From the NCBI GenBank assembly GCA_001642005.1, contig LWCA01000357.1:1-30520 (forward strand): 30,520 bases of DNA. The letters are read 5' to 3'. Below, piece after piece: positions 27,768-30,520 of this stretch. The stretch's first letter is position 1, and every line of letters starts with the position of its first letter. The DNA comes from Intoshia linei. Lineage: Eukaryota > Orthonectida > Rhopaluridae. The notes beneath the pieces are model-generated. The model made no database searches and was not told where the DNA came from. It saw only the letters and a program-made list of their open reading frames with translations. The position numbers and the translations under genes are program-made.

Positions 27768-29082
27768 TTACCCTAAAACTTTGTTCATACCGGAAGATTG
27801 AATTATAAACGGAATGGTATGATAATACCAAGAATAAAACTGGTAGTGTAAGGTCCTCGAAAAGAAAATTCCAATCAAATTAGCTTGAAAAATGGGTAAT
27901 ATCGTTGATTTGTTTGATATCAACATAAATTTTTTGATTTTTATCAGGTGATGCGCATGATTGCTAAAAATAATGTTATAATAAAAAAAAATAAAAAATT
28001 ACAACTTCTTCATCCAATAAAAAAACATGAACATTAAAGAGATGACATGTAGTGACAATAATAATAAATGAAACGAAGGCGATTTAAATGTATATTCTGG
28101 TATCATTTTCCAATTAACAGTCCATTTGTAGATAAATATCCTTTTAATATTAAAAGCACCCTTAATATATGACACAGGATGTGAAGACAAGAAGGGCAAT
28201 GCAATAATTAACTAAAAGAATTAAATATACAAGTGCATGCAGTAAAATATATCAACCTGTACAACAGCACAAATAGAGACATATTTTATAATCACGGAAA
28301 CGCGCTTTCCAGTTTGAATGAGAGCAAAGAGATATCCCGGGGCAAAAAGCAAAATATTCATTTTTACTGAAACAGCTATACTAAAATGGTAAAAAATTAG
28401 AAATCAAATGTACCTGAATATACAGCAAGAAAATTTTAGATATTTCCGTATCAGCAGTACTATAGAGAAGTAAAAAAAACACATTGCCACTCCATCATTG
28501 AACAATCGGAGACAAAAAATAGAATGAACTCTATAGGAAGTTACAACCATCCAAATCAGGAAATATTTAATTTTTTGAAACTTTCATCAAAATTATTAAT
28601 TAAAGTCTAATTTTTACCTTGAAACAAGACAAATATATATAGAAAACACTAGATATCGTGGCCAAGTAAATAAACATGAATATGAATTGAGCTCTAACTA
28701 TTTGGTGGCCATTTGATGTTATTGAGTAAAAAAAGGAAAATATATAGACAAATCCTGCAGGGTATCTAAATTTAGTCATTTGTAAGAATTGACAAAAACA
28801 CCATGAGGCCAGTATTTCCGTATATTTTACTATAATCTCGAACACCTCTTTTTACTTTGCTAATTTGTTGCATATACGTTTTCCAATCAATTTCAGTGTC
28901 TAAATTCTATTATCAAAAATTCTAGTTAATTTACATTTGACAAGAAATATAATGGCGACATTCAGAATAATTTCAAATAAAAATAGAAAAAAAATCAAAT
29001 TATTCATTAAGAATTCATAACAATTTTTTATTTCTCGGTAGAGTATACTTTTTCGCATTTTTTTAGTAGTTCTTTTCAACAT
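27768..29082 (-). CDS. ALG3: ALG3, dolichyl-P-Man:Man5GlcNAc2-PP-dolichol alpha-1,3-mannosyltransferase
   Basis: ALG3 is the ER membrane enzyme that adds the sixth mannose, from dolichyl-phosphate-mannose, to the lumenal N-glycan precursor. Seven exons: 28935-29082 (ATG at 29082), 28800-28899, 28618-28765, 28414-28580, 28257-28380, 28006-28211, 27768-27963. Introns are 33-45 nt and every junction keeps frame, giving about 362 residues. Family blocks, with approximate residues: [10 protein letters not shown] (50-59), YGNTG then [10 protein letters not shown] (80-93), SYRVHSIF and LRLFND (147-161), AVSVKMN (190-196), YKWTVNW (257-263) and [14 protein letters not shown] (333-346). The protein is strongly hydrophobic throughout, as expected for a multi-pass enzyme. 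Human and yeast ALG3 are roughly 440-460 residues. The last 70-80 residues are missing here: the frame stops soon after the WYYH block, or further exons that I could not find lie between 27790 and the repeat at 27440. Confidence 0.94.
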
Positions 29083-30148
29083 GGTATCTCAATAAAATTA
29101 AATTTAAATAAGCTTACAAATAGATATTTGATGTAATACTACTGTAATTAGTTACAATCAAAATTCCCACAAATTTTAGGAATCAATTATATAGATTTCC
29201 ACCCATATTTCTTTATTGAAAATGTGTAGACGTTCAATGCACATTTTTTTGTAGTTGTAGGATAAATATTTACTTTGTAATTTTTAATTTTAATCCAAAA
29301 TTTGAAAAATATATTAAAAATTATTTTTTGTCTGGAATGTGTAGATTTATGGGGTTGAAATTTTGTAGTTATATCAATTGGAATAAGCAATATTAGAATA
29401 ATTTTTTTTTAATAAAAAATAGTTTCGAATTAAAAAAAATAAATAAATAGCGTTTTTGACCATGAAGGCGTCACTCTATCAAATTGATATTTATTGTGTG
29501 TGTTAACTGGACATAACTGTATCATCTGTATTTTTAAAAACATTCTAGGGCTGTTTTCATTTTAAAGAAATAAAAGGGTAATCTGGGTTTTTGACCATGA
29601 AAATTATCTTTTTTTAGGTTACCATTTATGATAATACTTATGAATTTATGTTGTATGAAATTCTAAGACTTTTTAATTTTTACAAAAAAGAGTAATTTAA
29701 GGTTTTAGCCGTGAAGATATGAAATTTTGAAATTGAAAATTATCATAATATTGATGATTTTAAAATCTTTACTAGATTGTGTTTTTTTTATAATTCAAGG
29801 CCGGTTTGAATTTAAAAGAAAAGGATAATTGGAGTTTTTGATCTTGAAGGACCAAATTTCTGAAAATGAAATTTGCAATAAAATATCACTTTCGAAAAAT
29901 TGTAATAGAAATATGTAATTTTTAAAACTCGACTAACTTCTTTCTTCATTAAATTAAAATACTTGTAATTCTTTTATTAAATTAAACTGGAACAAACAAA
30001 TAAACAAACGGACATACATTTTTGACAGTGCGCGACACCTTACACTGTAAGGCTTACAGGGTACCAGAAAAATCTTTGATGAAAGCAAAATCTTTACATT
30101 CATATCATGTAAATGTTAAGTAACATTAAAATAAGAATAGCTCAAATA
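29083..30148. repeat. AT-rich flank with a further copy of the dispersed repeat
   Basis: From about 29490 to 30045 the body units of the dispersed repeat reappear: aaaagggtaatctgggtttt, taccatttatgataatactt, gatgattttaaaatc, and caaatttctgaaaatgaaatttgc. The shared right end is ggaacaaacaaataaacaaacggacatac (compare 15799-15828). Nothing coding is seen between the ALG3 start and this copy; the minus-strand frame 29187-29390 has no recognisable feature. Confidence 0.7.
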
Positions 30149-30520
30149 TTAGGTCGTTTCATAAATAATGTCGTTTTTTTAACAAAATTAAAAAATTTAT
30201 TTGATTACATTAAAAATAAATTTATATTATAAAATATTCACCATTGCCTTCCACAGTCTTTTTCCAACGTTCCGGTAGTCTATTTATACCATTAGCATAA
30301 AAAATCGCTACTTTATTGGACAAAAACTTTTCTATGTCCAATTTTAACCCTTCATTTGAAATGTATTTTTTATCATAGTAATGGTTACTCATAGCTTTAA
30401 ATAGGTAATAATCAGATGGTGCTAAGCCTGATGAATACGGTGGATGTGGTAATACTTCAAATTTTTACTCCTTTAGAAGCTGAGAGGTTTTTTTAGAAGT
30501 GTGAGGTCTAGCATTGTCTT
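30149..30520 (-). mobile_element. 3' end of a dead mariner element, cut by the window edge
   Basis: The terminal inverted repeat begins ttaggtcgtttcataaataa at 30149, preceded by a TA target site (30147-30148). On the minus strand the C-terminal third of a mariner transposase ends at the stop 30222-30224. It shows DNARPH (second catalytic Asp), LPHPPYSSGLAPSDYYLF (third Asp), and LPERWKK..GEYF. Thirty-four positions separate the two Asp residues, which makes it a DD34D mariner. A TAA stop lies in frame between them (30468-30470), and SPDLAP of active elements reads SSGLAP, so this copy is inactive as it stands. The first part of the element is outside the window. Confidence 0.93.

Overview
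This is a strongly AT-rich piece of a small-intron animal genome. Three conserved animal gene families can be read exon by exon: PHTF, ALG3 and an LRRC74-type leucine-rich-repeat protein. All are spliced through very short GT-AG introns, many only 32-45 nt. No bacterial features (operons, Shine-Dalgarno sites, CRISPR) are present. The density of tiny introns, the AT bias and the many small DNA transposons fit a compact parasitic animal genome. An orthonectid- or dicyemid-like animal is my best guess, but the window cannot prove it.

Layout. 1-3110: a decayed transposon-type protein gene (about 606-1800, minus) and a hAT-type MITE. 3111-5941 (probably with a first exon at 7409-7688), minus: an LRR plus EF-hand protein of the LRRC74 type. 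7887-12586, minus: a PHTF family membrane protein, with N-terminal and C-terminal exons resolved and the middle crowded by transposons (a TIR element with a nested hAT MITE, a pogo-like MITE, and a repeat copy inside an intron). 12587-17401: no gene found; perfect 42-bp palindrome arms, a large foldback repeat and other copies of one dispersed repeat family. 17402-25919, plus: a 39-exon gene for a secreted, cysteine-rich, probably GPI-anchored surface protein of about 1460 residues. 25920-27767: intergenic with a repeat copy. 27768-29082, minus: ALG3, the ER mannosyltransferase of N-glycan assembly. 29083-30520: repeat copy, then the 3' end of a dead mariner element running off the window.

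The centre of interest is the 39-exon gene. It has a spliced signal peptide, about 34 exons that each hold one (sometimes two) CxxC-rich modules and nearly all begin and end in phase 1, then a final Ly6/uPAR-like three-finger domain and a hydrophobic C-terminal tail. The reading frame stays open through all 38 proposed splices and the total length is a multiple of three. The one-module-per-symmetric-exon design would allow modules to be gained, lost or skipped without breaking the frame. The neighbouring genes are not obviously related to it in function. ALG3 is a general secretory-pathway gene and its proximity is probably chance.
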